Assembly (NCBI GenBank): GCA_900540785.1
Contig: UQHF01000012.1
Coordinates: 26,239-90,238, forward strand
Direction of reading: 5' to 3'
Source: an uncultured Blautia sp.
Lineage (GTDB): Bacteria > Bacillota > Clostridia > Lachnospirales > Lachnospiraceae
Length of the DNA: 64,000 nucleotides
Under the pieces are notes generated by a model, which had not been told where the DNA came from, made no database searches, and saw only the letters and a list, made by a program, of their open reading frames with translations. Below, one piece after another: positions 1 to 8,928 of this stretch (the stretch's first letter is position 1; the number at the start of each line of letters is the position of its first letter). Position numbers and translations under genes: made by a program.

Positions 1-554
1 AAGAAAGCAATCGCCATCAGTCCCGCCGTAATAAGAACAATGGGGAATCCCTGGAAAGATTTCGGAATGTTGTTATACGCTATTTTTTCACGGATACCAG
101 CCATCAGGATAATGGAAATGGTAAAACCTGCCGCTGTGGCAAATCCGTTTACCGTTCCCTGCAAAATGCTGTAATCCTTCTGTACGTTGATAAGGGCAAC
201 GCCTAATACTGCACAGTTTGTTGTGATCAGCGGAAGATATACTCCCAGAGCCTGATAAAGAGAAGGCATTGCTTTTTTCAGGAACATTTCCACAAACTGC
301 ACAAGCGCCGCGATGATCAGAATAAATACAATAGTCTGTAAATACGTAAGATCCAAAGGTACAAGGATCAGCTTGTAAATCACACTTGTCACAAAAGAGG
401 ACAGGGTAATAACGAAAATAACGGCTCCTCCCATTCCTGCCGCCGTATTTACGCTTTTGGAAACTCCAAGGAAGGGACAAAGTCCGAGAAACTGACTTAA
501 AACAACATTATTTACAAGAGCAGAGCCTACAATAATAAGCAGCAATTCTTTCAT
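1..554 (-). CDS. rnfA: Rnf complex subunit RnfA (partial, C-terminus off the left edge)
   Basis: Membrane subunit of the ion-translocating ferredoxin:NAD+ oxidoreductase (Rnf). I translated it by hand from an ATG at 554. The product opens MKELLLIIVGSALVNNVVLS and continues with QFLGLCPFLGVS, the conserved half-site of the RnfA/NqrE family whose paired cysteines hold an iron-sulfur centre in the membrane. About 184 codons are present of the usual roughly 190, so only a few C-terminal residues are missing. Hydrophobic helices fill the whole length. The start overlaps the rnfE stop as ATGA (551-554), so translation is probably coupled. rnfB would be expected just beyond position 1. Confidence 0.93.
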   Translation of the reverse strand, partial: MKELLLIIVGSALVNNVVLSQFLGLCPFLGVSKSVNTAAGMGGAVIFVITLSSFVTSVIYKLILVPLDLTYLQTIVFILIIAALVQFVEMFLKKAMPSLYQALGVYLPLITTNCAVLGVALINVQKDYSILQGTVNGFATAAGFTISIILMAGIREKIAYNNIPKSFQGFPIVLITAGLMAIAF

Positions 555-1270
555 GACTCTTTACCTCCTTTTCCCCTGCACATGGTATTTCCGCAGGAAG
601 CACAGCTTCCCTTGCAGTCCGGATTGCTTGGGTCGATTCCCCGTTTTGCAGCTCCCATCTTAAAACGGTTCTGCAAAGCAGACAGACCTGCCAGTACAAA
701 AAACGCGCCCGGAGCCAGAATAAAAATCGTGATCGGTTCATATCCTGCCTTTCCCGCAGCCGAATCTGCAAGAGGAAGGATCTGATGTCCAAAAAGTGTT
801 CCCGCGCCGATCAGTTCGCGGACAGCGCCGATGCAGGTAATACTTACGGTAAAGCCAAGTCCCATACCAATCCCATCAAAAAGAGAGGCAATGGGTTTGT
901 TTTTTGAAGCATACGCTTCGGCTCTTCCAAGAATAATACAGTTTACAACGATCAGTGGAATATAGATTCCAAGGGCAGCGTAAAGAGCCGGAATAAAGCC
1001 CTGCAAAAGAAGCTGCACAACTGTCACAAAAGAAGCGACCACTACGATATACGCAGGCATACGCACTCTGTCCGGAATAAAGTTCCTCAGAAGAGAAATC
1101 ATCAGGTTGGATGCTGCCAGAATGACCATTGTGGTAAGTCCCATACCGATTCCGTTTGTAGCAGAAGTAGTGATAGCAAGCGTGGGACACATGCCGAGCA
1201 TCAGCACAAAGGTCGGATTTTCTTTTACTATTCCATTATATAACCGTTCACCAGGTGTATTTGCTTTCAT
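551..1270 (-). CDS. rnfE: Rnf complex subunit RnfE with cysteine-rich C-terminal tail
   Basis: Integral membrane subunit of Rnf, homologous to RnfA/NqrD. The reading frame stays open to 1306, but ATG at 1270 is preferred: it follows a strong GGAGG box and overlaps the rnfG stop as ATGA. That gives 239 residues. The LGMCPTLAITTSATNGIG segment is the family signature. Multiple membrane helices follow (LIVVNCIILGRAEAYASKNK, ILAPGAFFVLAGL). Odd point: the last 25 or so residues are hydrophilic and carry four cysteines (DCKGSCASCGNTMC), which the bacterial NqrD core lacks. This could bind a metal or cluster, and is inferred from the cysteines alone. Confidence 0.95.
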   Translation of the reverse strand: MKANTPGERLYNGIVKENPTFVLMLGMCPTLAITTSATNGIGMGLTTMVILAASNLMISLLRNFIPDRVRMPAYIVVVASFVTVVQLLLQGFIPALYAALGIYIPLIVVNCIILGRAEAYASKNKPIASLFDGIGMGLGFTVSITCIGAVRELIGAGTLFGHQILPLADSAAGKAGYEPITIFILAPGAFFVLAGLSALQNRFKMGAAKRGIDPSNPDCKGSCASCGNTMCRGKGGKES

Positions 1271-1881
1271 TTGGAAGCGCCTCCTTTCACATACTGAAAG
1301 GCACATAAGCCGGCGTTCACTCCGTTTGTCATTGCATTTGTGGTGATGGTCGCGCCGCTTAATGCGTCAATTTCTCCGTCATTTTTCGCTCCGGTCTTTG
1401 TATAGGTAAATTTCTCTGTCTTTTTTTCCCGGAACTGATCTTTAAATTCTTCTGTATCTGCCTTCATTCCAAGACCGGCTGTCTCAGATATGGATAAAAT
1501 CGAAATTCCGTTTACGGTTCCGTCTTCCTGAATGCCCATAGCAAACCGGATGTCTCCGCCGTATCCTTCTGCCGTGGTAATGGTAAAGGCATATCCAAGC
1601 TCTTCTCCTTCCTTACCTTTTGCCAGCATCACTTCATCGATATTCTGCGCGCTGTAACCATTTTCATCTAGAAAAGATTCCAGGTCTTTATTTTCCCCTT
1701 CATATACAGGCTCAAAAGAATCTGCTGTCTCAAATACCGCCTCATATGCCTCCTGTTTTGCAAGAAGCTCCTGTTTTTTAATAGGATCTGCCGTAATGTC
1801 CTGTACCACTCCCAGCGCCAGACCGGACACAAGTGTAATAATGGTAATGGCTGCCGTGTCTTTTACAATGGAACCTTTCAT
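1267..1881 (-). CDS. rnfG: Rnf complex flavin subunit RnfG
   Basis: FMN-carrying subunit of Rnf (204 residues). An N-terminal membrane anchor (about residues 7-27, AAITIITLVSGLALGVV) is followed by an extracytoplasmic FMN-binding domain (PF04205). Near the C-terminus DALSGATITTNAM contains the SGATxT flavinylation motif, whose last threonine takes covalent FMN through a phosphoester in characterised RnfG/NqrC proteins. The family transfers electrons between membrane flavins and other Rnf subunits. Both ends overlap neighbours by four bases (ATGA at 1878-1881 and 1267-1270). An ApbE flavin transferase is needed for maturation; I see none in the window. Confidence 0.95.
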   Translation of the reverse strand: MKGSIVKDTAAITIITLVSGLALGVVQDITADPIKKQELLAKQEAYEAVFETADSFEPVYEGENKDLESFLDENGYSAQNIDEVMLAKGKEGEELGYAFTITTAEGYGGDIRFAMGIQEDGTVNGISILSISETAGLGMKADTEEFKDQFREKKTEKFTYTKTGAKNDGEIDALSGATITTNAMTNGVNAGLCAFQYVKGGASK

Positions 1882-2855
1882 GCTTTTTTGCCTCCTTTCC
1901 CAAACGCCTTCGGGCGTGTAAAACGCTCGATCTGAGGCACAAGAATGTTACAGAAAATGATCGCGTAAGATACGCCCTCTGCCGCGCCTCCGAACAGACG
2001 GAAGACAGCAGTCAAAATGCCAAGACAGCATCCGTATACAAGCTGCCCTTTTTTCGTGATCGGTGTCGTCACATAATCGGTTGCCATAAACCAGGCTCCC
2101 AGCATAAGACCGCCTCCGAACAGATGGGCAAAAAGATAATTTATGTCAAATCCCATTCCGGAAAACAGCATATACAAAATCACAAACACACCGAAACTTC
2201 CGATATATGTAAGAGGAATCCGAAGGTCTATTACTTTAAATGCCAGAAGAATAACAGCTCCGATCAAAATGGCAATGACGGAAGTCTCGCCTATAGTTCC
2301 CTGAATATCTCCCACGAACATATGGAAAACAGAAACAGAAGAATCTGTAAATCCATTTGCCTTTAAAGCGGCAAGCGGTGTCGCTCCTGAAACGGCATCT
2401 ACTGTCCCGCGGAAAGAATCAGAAACAGTAAAATCTGTCATTTTTCCCGCAAAGGAAATAAGAAGAAAACACCTTGCAGCAAGGGCAGGGTTCATAAAGT
2501 TCTGTCCAAGCCCTCCAAAAAGCTGTTTTACCACAATAATGGCAAAGGCACTTCCCAGAACCGGAATCCAGAGCGGAATCCCAGCCGGCATATTTAAGGC
2601 AAGAAGAAGGCCGGTCACTGCCGCACTGAAGTCCCCTATTGTCGTTTCTTTGTGCATCAGCTTATTATAAAGCCACTCAAAAAATACACTTGACGCCACA
2701 GTCACAAGAATGACTGCCAGCGCGCGCAGCCCGAAATTCCACACACCGAACAGCGATGCCGGAAGAAGTGCGATCAGTACAAGCTGCATGATCTTACTTG
2801 TTGTCATCTTATCTCTCACATGAGGATTTGATGATACATTTAACATTTCGCCCAT
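1878..2855 (-). CDS. rnfD: Rnf complex membrane flavin subunit RnfD
   Basis: Polytopic membrane subunit of Rnf (325 residues), NqrB/RnfD family. The N-terminus MLNVSSNPHVRDKMTTSKIM has the family SSPH-like opening. DAVSGATPLAALKA (about residues 175-190) is the second SGAT-type covalent FMN site. Hydrophobic helices alternate with short loops, and QLFGGLGQNFMNPALAARCF is strongly conserved in the family. The start at 2855 sits eight bases from a GAGGGGG box; an in-frame ATG three codons later is possible. The gene lies 14 bp after rnfC and overlaps rnfG by 4 bp, the classical rnfCDGEA order. Confidence 0.95.
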   Translation of the reverse strand: MGEMLNVSSNPHVRDKMTTSKIMQLVLIALLPASLFGVWNFGLRALAVILVTVASSVFFEWLYNKLMHKETTIGDFSAAVTGLLLALNMPAGIPLWIPVLGSAFAIIVVKQLFGGLGQNFMNPALAARCFLLISFAGKMTDFTVSDSFRGTVDAVSGATPLAALKANGFTDSSVSVFHMFVGDIQGTIGETSVIAILIGAVILLAFKVIDLRIPLTYIGSFGVFVILYMLFSGMGFDINYLFAHLFGGGLMLGAWFMATDYVTTPITKKGQLVYGCCLGILTAVFRLFGGAAEGVSYAIIFCNILVPQIERFTRPKAFGKGGKKA

Positions 2856-2869
2856 TTGTCATACCCCCT

Positions 2870-4186
2870 CTACTTTTTCTTCCGGCTTGCCAGAACCATT
2901 TTTCTCATGGACTTGATACTCTGTGTAAGCGGACGTTTTGCAGGACAGATATAGCTGCAGCAGCCGCACTCACAGCATTCCATTCCGTCAAATTTCTGGA
3001 AATTCTCCATATCCCCATTCTCTGCAAAGGTAGCAAGACGGGCAGGGAGCACACCGCCCGGACAGACGCTTACACATCTTCCGCAGTTGATGCACGCGGT
3101 CTGCTTTGCTTTGGAAACAGGGTCTTCTTCCAGGCAAAGACAGGCTGACGTAGTTTTTGTGCATGGCACATGAAGATCGTACATGGCAAATCCCATCATA
3201 GGACCTCCGGCAATTACCTTGGAAACTCCATCCTTTAATCCCCCGGCAGCTTCCACAACCTCTGCAAGATCCGTTCCTGTACAGACTTTGAGATTTTTCG
3301 GGGCTTTGATGCCGTCTCCCGTCACAGTGATCACCTTATCCATCACAGGTTCTCCAAGAATGACCGCCCTGTAAATGGCAGCTACTGTATCCACATTGTC
3401 AACCACACAGCCAACATCAGCAGGAAGCATGGAAGAATTGATTTCTCTTCCTGTCGTAGCATAAATCAGGGTACGCTCTCCTCCCTGAGGATACTTTGTG
3501 AGAAGCTCCTTTACCTCCATTCTCGGAATATCTTTTGTAAGCGCTTTCATTTTTTCAATACAGTCCGGTTTATTATCCTCAATACAGATATACCCCTTTG
3601 CATTTTCAAAAAGCGTGAGCATAATGCGAAGCCCTTCTATAATCTCTTCCGGCTCTTCCAGCATCTTTCTGTGATTACTTGTAAGATAAGGCTCGCATTC
3701 TGCACCATTTACAAGAACAAACTCTATTTTTTCCGGCATCTTGGGAGAAAGCTTTACATGAGTGGGAAAACCGGCTCCTCCCATTCCCACAACGCCTCCG
3801 TCCTGAATGCGCTTTAAAATTTCTTCTTTTGTAAGCTCCTCCAGTCTTGCAGGGATAAACTCTGTCTCTTCATATTTTCCATCATTCTCGATAATAATAG
3901 AATTTGCCATTGTTCCTGTTGCTCCAAGACGCATTTCCATTCCCTTTACTGTACCGGACACAGACGAGTGAACAGGAGCGGAAACAAATCCTCCCGCCTC
4001 TCCGATTTTCTGTCCCCGTTTTACATAGTCCCCCTTTTGTACAACAGGAGCTGCCGGGGCTCCGATATGCTGGGAAAGAGGATAGACCATTTCTCCTCTG
4101 GGAAGATAGGACTCTACCGGGCTGTCTTTTGTAAGCGATTTCCCATCATAGGGGTGAACACCGCCTTTAAAGGTTAAAAAAGCCAT
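2870..4186 (-). CDS. rnfC: Rnf complex electron-input/output subunit RnfC
   Basis: Peripheral Rnf subunit (438 residues) that carries the NAD(H)/FMN site and two [4Fe-4S] clusters. The N-terminal barrel-sandwich (TFKGGVHPYDGKSLT) precedes the SLBB/NuoF-like nucleotide-binding region (GMGGAGFPTHVKLSP, about residues 135-150). At the C-terminus two ferredoxin motifs are visible: CINCGRCVSVCPGGVLPARL and CCECGCCSYICPAKRP. The length fits the short clostridial type without the long repeat tail of gammaproteobacteria. It is the first gene of the rnf run, with a GGAGG box 6-10 bases upstream of its ATG. It follows the CmpB-family gene by 20 bp and may share its promoter. Confidence 0.96.
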   Translation of the reverse strand: MAFLTFKGGVHPYDGKSLTKDSPVESYLPRGEMVYPLSQHIGAPAAPVVQKGDYVKRGQKIGEAGGFVSAPVHSSVSGTVKGMEMRLGATGTMANSIIIENDGKYEETEFIPARLEELTKEEILKRIQDGGVVGMGGAGFPTHVKLSPKMPEKIEFVLVNGAECEPYLTSNHRKMLEEPEEIIEGLRIMLTLFENAKGYICIEDNKPDCIEKMKALTKDIPRMEVKELLTKYPQGGERTLIYATTGREINSSMLPADVGCVVDNVDTVAAIYRAVILGEPVMDKVITVTGDGIKAPKNLKVCTGTDLAEVVEAAGGLKDGVSKVIAGGPMMGFAMYDLHVPCTKTTSACLCLEEDPVSKAKQTACINCGRCVSVCPGGVLPARLATFAENGDMENFQKFDGMECCECGCCSYICPAKRPLTQSIKSMRKMVLASRKKK

Positions 4187-4206
4187 TTCACGTTTCCTCC
4201 TTTATG

Positions 4207-5076
4207 TTAATTCTTTTTATCCTTTCTGTTTTTCAAGTGGCGCTCCTTACGAATACGATAGCCACGGTTCAGATGAGGATATGATCTCACAAAACGATGG
4301 GCGTTGCGGCCAAGTCTGGACGCCATTGCCTCTTTTCTTTTCTGAACCTCAGCTGCGAACTCTTCCGTTACAGAGCTTCGCCGTTTATCGATTTCCTTTA
4401 AGAACTCCAGGTCCTCCAGACGCTCTTTTAAACTGTCGAGAGAAAGGTCCCGCACCATTTCTGCAATTCCCATTTTCTCCCGGATTTTCATAATGATCTC
4501 ATTCTGCATTTCATCAAGTGATTTCTCCCATACAGGAATCCGTGCATGAAGCTTGGAAGCAGCCGCTGCTGAAAAGCAAAAATCAACCAGCCAGTAAATC
4601 CCGATGGCTGTCACTGCAATTTTTCCTGCGATCACAGGATACAGCCCTACAATACTTTCCACAACAGGGTGAATGATCCGAAACAGCGCCACCGCAAATA
4701 CGCCCCAGCCAAGAGACACCCACAGACAGATCCGCCCCTGGAAATTAAATTTCTGATCACTGTAATCCCACCAGGAGGTATGGAAAATGCTTTCCATCAA
4801 AACAGCCGTAACATATTCCAGTGCAGTTGCTACAATCACACCGCCTACATACAAAAGGAATAAATTGTCACTTACCGGTTTCAGGATAAGATACACAGAC
4901 AAAGCGCCGAATCCGTAAATAGTACAAAACGGCCCGCTTACGAATCCCCTGTTTACAAACTTCCCATGCTTTGCAGACACGTATCCTGTCTCCCAGACCC
5001 AGCCAAGAAAGCTGTAGATAAAAAACCAGTTGAGAATATGATAAACATCTACTCCTCGAATTGTAAAATCCCACAT
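4207..5076 (-). CDS. CmpB-family (putative ABC transporter type II) membrane protein
   Basis: 289-residue membrane protein resembling the PF06541 family (ABC_trans_CmpB). The N-terminal half has about five hydrophobic helices; the marks are NWFFIYSFLGWVWETGYVSA, RGFVSGPFCTIYGFGA and WWDYSDQKFNFQGRICLWVS. The C-terminal third is a charged, probably helical cytoplasmic tail rich in K/R/E. The family name is historical and the biochemical role is unknown to me. It is the first gene of the run leading into rnfC, but co-transcription does not prove a role in Rnf. The start at 5076 is the first ATG of a well-conserved opening (MWDFTIRGVDVYHILNWF). Confidence 0.8.
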   Translation of the reverse strand: MWDFTIRGVDVYHILNWFFIYSFLGWVWETGYVSAKHGKFVNRGFVSGPFCTIYGFGALSVYLILKPVSDNLFLLYVGGVIVATALEYVTAVLMESIFHTSWWDYSDQKFNFQGRICLWVSLGWGVFAVALFRIIHPVVESIVGLYPVIAGKIAVTAIGIYWLVDFCFSAAAASKLHARIPVWEKSLDEMQNEIIMKIREKMGIAEMVRDLSLDSLKERLEDLEFLKEIDKRRSSVTEEFAAEVQKRKEAMASRLGRNAHRFVRSYPHLNRGYRIRKERHLKNRKDKKN

Positions 5077-5212
5077 ATTTTTTCCTTTCTTTTTTATATA
5101 ATCTGACGAATCGGTTATTTATACTATAACTCTTTTTATGAAAAAATTCACTACCCAAATTTTATTTTTTTGTGTATAATTAAATACAATCTATGAAAGG
5201 TAATAAATTCAC

Positions 5213-6232
5213 ATGCTTGTTAAAAAAATGCCTATTTTACAGTGGTTTCCGGGTTCTGAGACTGTTAAAAACTTATCGTTCTCAACGGGTTTTGAGGGGA
5301 GTTTTCAGCCTGTTTTTTATGATATTGAAACTACCGGACTATCACGAAATTCCACTTTTTGTTATCTGATCGGAGCAGTCGCTTTTGAGGACGGAAAATG
5401 GCAGATGTACCAGTGGTTTGCCCAGAGAGAACAGGATGAACCTCTTCTCCTGAAGGAATTTTCCCGTTTTCTCTCCTCCGCTTCTGTCACGATCCAGTAT
5501 AACGGAAATCAATTTGACCAGCCTTATCTTGAGGAACGGTATCGAATCCATAAACTCCCCTCTCCTTTTGAGGGAACCCCAGCCCTTGACCTTTACCAGG
5601 TCTTAAAGCCTTTGAAATCCCTTTTAAAGCTTCCGTCCATGAAACAGCCGGCTCTGGAAGACTTTTTATCTCTGCCGGTTCGTACATATATGGACGGACA
5701 CGACTGTATCCGACTTTTTCGAAACTATATAAAAAATCACAACCCGGAATCTGCTGAAATCCTTCTGGGGCACAATCAGGAGGACTTGCAGGGGCTTGGA
5801 CAGATTCTTTCGATGACGTCTTACCTGAATATAAAAGAAGGGAAATACGAGCCGGAAGAGGCGGTTTTTGACGGGGAACATCTTCTCATGACAGTCAGGC
5901 TTTCTGAGGTTCTTCCTGTTCCCTTTTCAAATGGAACAACTGATTTTTACATAAAAGGAGAAGATACGATTCTGCGCCTGATCATCAGGACAAAGAACGG
6001 ACAAACAAAACAGTATTATCCCAATTATAAAGATTATCACTACATCCCTTCCGAAGATACGGCAATGCCAAAATCTTTAAGCGCCTGCCTGGACAAATCT
6101 CTCAGAAAAGCTGCCAGACCGGAAACCTGCTACACCTGGTTCGACTGCTCCGGAGCTTTTCTTACAAATAAAAAACAGCAGCTTTCTTATCTTAGAAATA
6201 CACTGCCGTTTCTTCTTGGAACTTTAAAATAA
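5213..6232 (+). CDS. YprB-like ribonuclease H-fold 3'-5' exonuclease
   Basis: 339-residue protein with an RNase H-like exonuclease domain (PF13482, YprB type). FYDIETTGLSRNSTFCYLIG (about residues 34-53) supplies the first DxE metal ligands of DEDD nucleases. IQYNGNQFDQPYLEERY gives the second conserved Asp. LGHNQEDLQGLGQIL near residue 185 gives the His/Asp block that ends the active site. The last 120 residues are less conserved. The exact substrate is not known for this family. The only plus-strand gene in the first 16 kb, divergent from the CmpB-family gene. A TATAAT box lies at 5175-5180 but I could not place a convincing -35. Confidence 0.8.
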   Translation: MLVKKMPILQWFPGSETVKNLSFSTGFEGSFQPVFYDIETTGLSRNSTFCYLIGAVAFEDGKWQMYQWFAQREQDEPLLLKEFSRFLSSASVTIQYNGNQFDQPYLEERYRIHKLPSPFEGTPALDLYQVLKPLKSLLKLPSMKQPALEDFLSLPVRTYMDGHDCIRLFRNYIKNHNPESAEILLGHNQEDLQGLGQILSMTSYLNIKEGKYEPEEAVFDGEHLLMTVRLSEVLPVPFSNGTTDFYIKGEDTILRLIIRTKNGQTKQYYPNYKDYHYIPSEDTAMPKSLSACLDKSLRKAARPETCYTWFDCSGAFLTNKKQQLSYLRNTLPFLLGTLK

Positions 6233-6261
6233 ATTGGTTTTCTATATCGCCTGAACACAAT

Positions 6262-6287
6262 AAGGGACTGCATTTCTGCAGTCCCTT
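6262..6287. terminator. Bidirectional rho-independent terminator
   Basis: Perfect 11-bp stem AAGGGACTGCA / TGCAGTCCCTT with a TTTC loop, between the convergent yprB-like gene and rpsA. It can stop both transcripts. Confidence 0.85.
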
Positions 6288-6306
6288 CGTTTATCACCTT
6301 ATAAGA

Positions 6307-7392
6307 TTATTCTTCTTCAGAATCCTCTTCTGCCTGTGCCGGAGCTTCCAGAGCTTTCATGCTCAGGCTGATCTTTTTCTCTTCTTCGTTGAAATCAACA
6401 ACCTTAGCTTCGATTTCCTGTCCGATGGAAAGAACATCAGCCGGTTTTGCAACGTGTTCTCTGGAAATCTGAGATACATGAAGAAGTGCATCTACACCAG
6501 GTGCAAGTTCAACGAATGCACCGAAATCTGTCATACGTGCAACTTTTCCTGTCACTACATTGCCTACTGCAAATTTCTCAGATGCACAAAGCCACGGATT
6601 TTCTTCCGGGAATTTTAAGGAAAGAGCAATCTTGTTTCCATTGATTTCTTTAATAAGAACCTTAACCTGATCGCCTACGTTAAATACTTTCTTCGGATTT
6701 TCTACTCTGCCCCAGGACATTTCAGAAATGTGAAGAAGTCCGTCTGCTCCGCCGAGGTCGATGAATGCACCAAAATCTGTTACATTCTTAACAACACCTT
6801 CTACTGTATCGCCAACATGGATTCTCTCCATAAGCTCTTTCTGTTTCTCTGCTTTTTCAGCAAGAAGAAGCTGTTTGCGGTTACCGATGATGCGGCGTCT
6901 TCTCGGGTTAAACTCTGTGATTACAAATTCGATTTCCTGGTCTGCATATTTGGACAGATCTTTTTCGTATGTGTCGGATACAAGGCTTGCAGGAATAAAT
7001 ACTCTTGCTTCCTCTACGTTTACACATAAGCCGCCGTCCAGTACCTGAGAAACGGTTGCTTTTAATACTTCCTGGTTTTCGAATGCTTCTTCCAGGCGTT
7101 TATTTCCTTTTTCTGCTGCAAGTCTCTTGTAAGTTAAGATAACCTGACCTTCTCCGTCATTTACCTTTAAAACTTTTGCTTCCATAGCATCACCAGGATG
7201 TACGACGTCTGCAAGCACAACGCTTGAATCGTTTGAGTATTCATTCTTTGTGATGATACCGTCTGCTTTATAGCCGATATTCAGGATGATTTCATCTTCC
7301 TTTACATCGATGACCGTACCCTGTACGATTTCTCCATTTCTGATAGTCTTTACGGAATCTTCCAGCATCTGTTCAAAACTTAATTCTGACAT
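6307..7392 (-). CDS. rpsA: Ribosomal protein S1-like RNA-binding protein (four S1 domains)
   Basis: 361-residue protein with four tandem S1 (OB-fold) domains, each with the typical G-x-V-x-x-V opening: GEIVQGTVIDVKEDE, QEVLKATVSQVLDGG, GDTVEGVVKNVTDFGAFIDL and GNVVTGKVARMTDFGAFVEL. The C-terminus is acidic. In Clostridia such short S1 proteins are annotated as 30S protein S1; whether they initiate translation like the six-domain E. coli protein is uncertain. Start: ATG 7392 is chosen over 7410 because a GGAGGT box lies 9 bases upstream. The first 20 bases overlap the end of ispH, so the two are translationally linked. The cmk-ispH-rpsA order is recurrent in Clostridia. Confidence 0.93.
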   Translation of the reverse strand: MSELSFEQMLEDSVKTIRNGEIVQGTVIDVKEDEIILNIGYKADGIITKNEYSNDSSVVLADVVHPGDAMEAKVLKVNDGEGQVILTYKRLAAEKGNKRLEEAFENQEVLKATVSQVLDGGLCVNVEEARVFIPASLVSDTYEKDLSKYADQEIEFVITEFNPRRRRIIGNRKQLLLAEKAEKQKELMERIHVGDTVEGVVKNVTDFGAFIDLGGADGLLHISEMSWGRVENPKKVFNVGDQVKVLIKEINGNKIALSLKFPEENPWLCASEKFAVGNVVTGKVARMTDFGAFVELAPGVDALLHVSQISREHVAKPADVLSIGQEIEAKVVDFNEEEKKISLSMKALEAPAQAEEDSEEE

Positions 7393-8239
7393 GTTCTTGA
7401 ACCTCCTCAATAATTTTCTTTGGGGTGGAAGCCCCTGCTGTAATACCTACACAACTACTGCATTGGAACATTTCAGAATCCAAGTCTACAGGTGTTTGTA
7501 TATAGTAAGTATTTCCACATTCCTTTTTGCATATTTCAAACAGCTTTTGAGTATTGGAACTGTGCCGGCCGCCTATGACCAGCATAGTGTCTACCTCTCC
7601 GGCTATACTTCCTGCTTCTTTCTGCCGTTCTTCGGTAGCATTACAAATAGTGTTTAAAATATTTAGAATATTTAAAACATTATTATCATACCTCTTTTTG
7701 CGAAGAATTTCAACTAATTCTTGAAATTTGTTGTAATTAAATGTCGTCTGTGACACCACACACAGCTTTTTGCCCGCAGGAGGCACAAAATCTTCTGCTT
7801 CCTGTACATTTTTTATGACGGTGTACCCGCCCAGGCACCATCCGCAGATGCCCTTTACCTCAGGGTGTTCCTTATCTCCTATGATGATAATATGGCTTCC
7901 CGCTCTGCTCTCCCTCTCCACGATCCTGTGTATTTTAAGGACAAACGGACAGGTTACATCCACATAAGAAAGCCCCAGTCTCTCAAGTTTATCGTATACC
8001 GCTTTTCCCACACCATGAGAGCGGATCACAACGGTTCCCCCTGAAAGCATTGAAAGCTCCTCTTCCGATACCACAGCCACACCTTTTTTCTCAAGGTCGG
8101 AAACAACCTCTTCATTGTGGATGATCGGTCCCAGAGTATAGATAGGAGAAACGCCGGACGCAATCAGCTCATATACTTTATCGACAGCCCGCTTTACTCC
8201 AAAACAGAATCCGGCTGTCTCCGCAACCTTTACCCTCAT
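7373..8239 (-). CDS. ispH: 4-hydroxy-3-methylbut-2-enyl diphosphate reductase
   Basis: Last enzyme of the methylerythritol phosphate route; it makes IPP and DMAPP from HMBPP with a [4Fe-4S] cluster. 288 residues, near the usual size. Three cluster cysteines are visible: AGFCFGVKRAVDK at residue 12, DVTCPFVLKIH near 96 and NTICNATEERQKE near 195. Substrate-site signatures SHGVGK, GDKEHPEV and SQTTFN are present. It starts one base after cmk and its 3' end overlaps rpsA by 20 bp, so it sits in the cmk-ispH-rpsA operon. Confidence 0.97.
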   Translation of the reverse strand: MRVKVAETAGFCFGVKRAVDKVYELIASGVSPIYTLGPIIHNEEVVSDLEKKGVAVVSEEELSMLSGGTVVIRSHGVGKAVYDKLERLGLSYVDVTCPFVLKIHRIVERESRAGSHIIIIGDKEHPEVKGICGWCLGGYTVIKNVQEAEDFVPPAGKKLCVVSQTTFNYNKFQELVEILRKKRYDNNVLNILNILNTICNATEERQKEAGSIAGEVDTMLVIGGRHSSNTQKLFEICKKECGNTYYIQTPVDLDSEMFQCSSCVGITAGASTPKKIIEEVQEHVRIKF

Positions 8240-8240
8240 C

Positions 8241-8912
8241 TCAGCGTCTCACCTTTTCTCTGTAAATCCTGATGATTTCTTCTGTTACCTCTTCAATCCC
8301 CATATGGGAAGAATCCACAAGAACGGCATCCTCCGCCTGCTTAAGAGGAGAAACCTCACGGTTCATATCTCTTTCGTCTCTTGCGATAATGTCTCTTTTG
8401 ATTTCCTCAAGGTCACATGATTCTCCCTTTTCTGCCAGCTCCTGGTATCTGCGCTGTGCCCTTGTGTCTGCACTCGCAGTCAGGTAAATCTTTACATCTG
8501 CATTCGGAAGAATCGTTGTTCCTATATCACGTCCGTCCATTACCACGTTGTTCTGCGCTGCAAGGTTTCTCTGAAGGGAAAGAAGCTTCTCTCTTACCTT
8601 TCCGTTTGCAGAGCTTACAGACGCCATTTTTCCCACTTCCTCTGTGCGAAGGTAAGAAGTTACATTTTCCTCCCCAAGAAGAACCTGCTGCTCTCCATTT
8701 TCATAGCAGATAGAAATTTCCGCACCCTGACATTTCTCTTCAATTTCTTTGGAATCCTCTCCTGTCACATGGTTTTTCAGAAGATAATATGCCATAGCTC
8801 TGTACATGGCTCCTGTATCCACATAAATAAAAGACAGCTCCTTTGCCACTTTTCTGGCTATGGTACTTTTTCCGGCTCCTGCCGGACCATCGATCGCAAT
8901 ATTACAACCCAT
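8241..8912 (-). CDS. cmk: Cytidylate kinase
   Basis: Phosphorylates CMP and dCMP with ATP (223 residues, usual size). The N-terminal P-loop is DGPAGAGKSTIARKVA (residues 8-23). YVDTGAMYRAMAYYLL binds the nucleotide base side and VVMDGRDIGTTILPNADVKI is the family signature around residues 122-141. The Arg-rich lid segment follows (DTRAQRRYQEL). It lies between a HI0933-type flavoprotein (16-bp gap) and ispH (1-bp gap), consistent with one transcript. Confidence 0.97.
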   Translation of the reverse strand: MGCNIAIDGPAGAGKSTIARKVAKELSFIYVDTGAMYRAMAYYLLKNHVTGEDSKEIEEKCQGAEISICYENGEQQVLLGEENVTSYLRTEEVGKMASVSSANGKVREKLLSLQRNLAAQNNVVMDGRDIGTTILPNADVKIYLTASADTRAQRRYQELAEKGESCDLEEIKRDIIARDERDMNREVSPLKQAEDAVLVDSSHMGIEEVTEEIIRIYREKVRR

Positions 8913-8928
8913 CTTCTATCCTCCTCTG

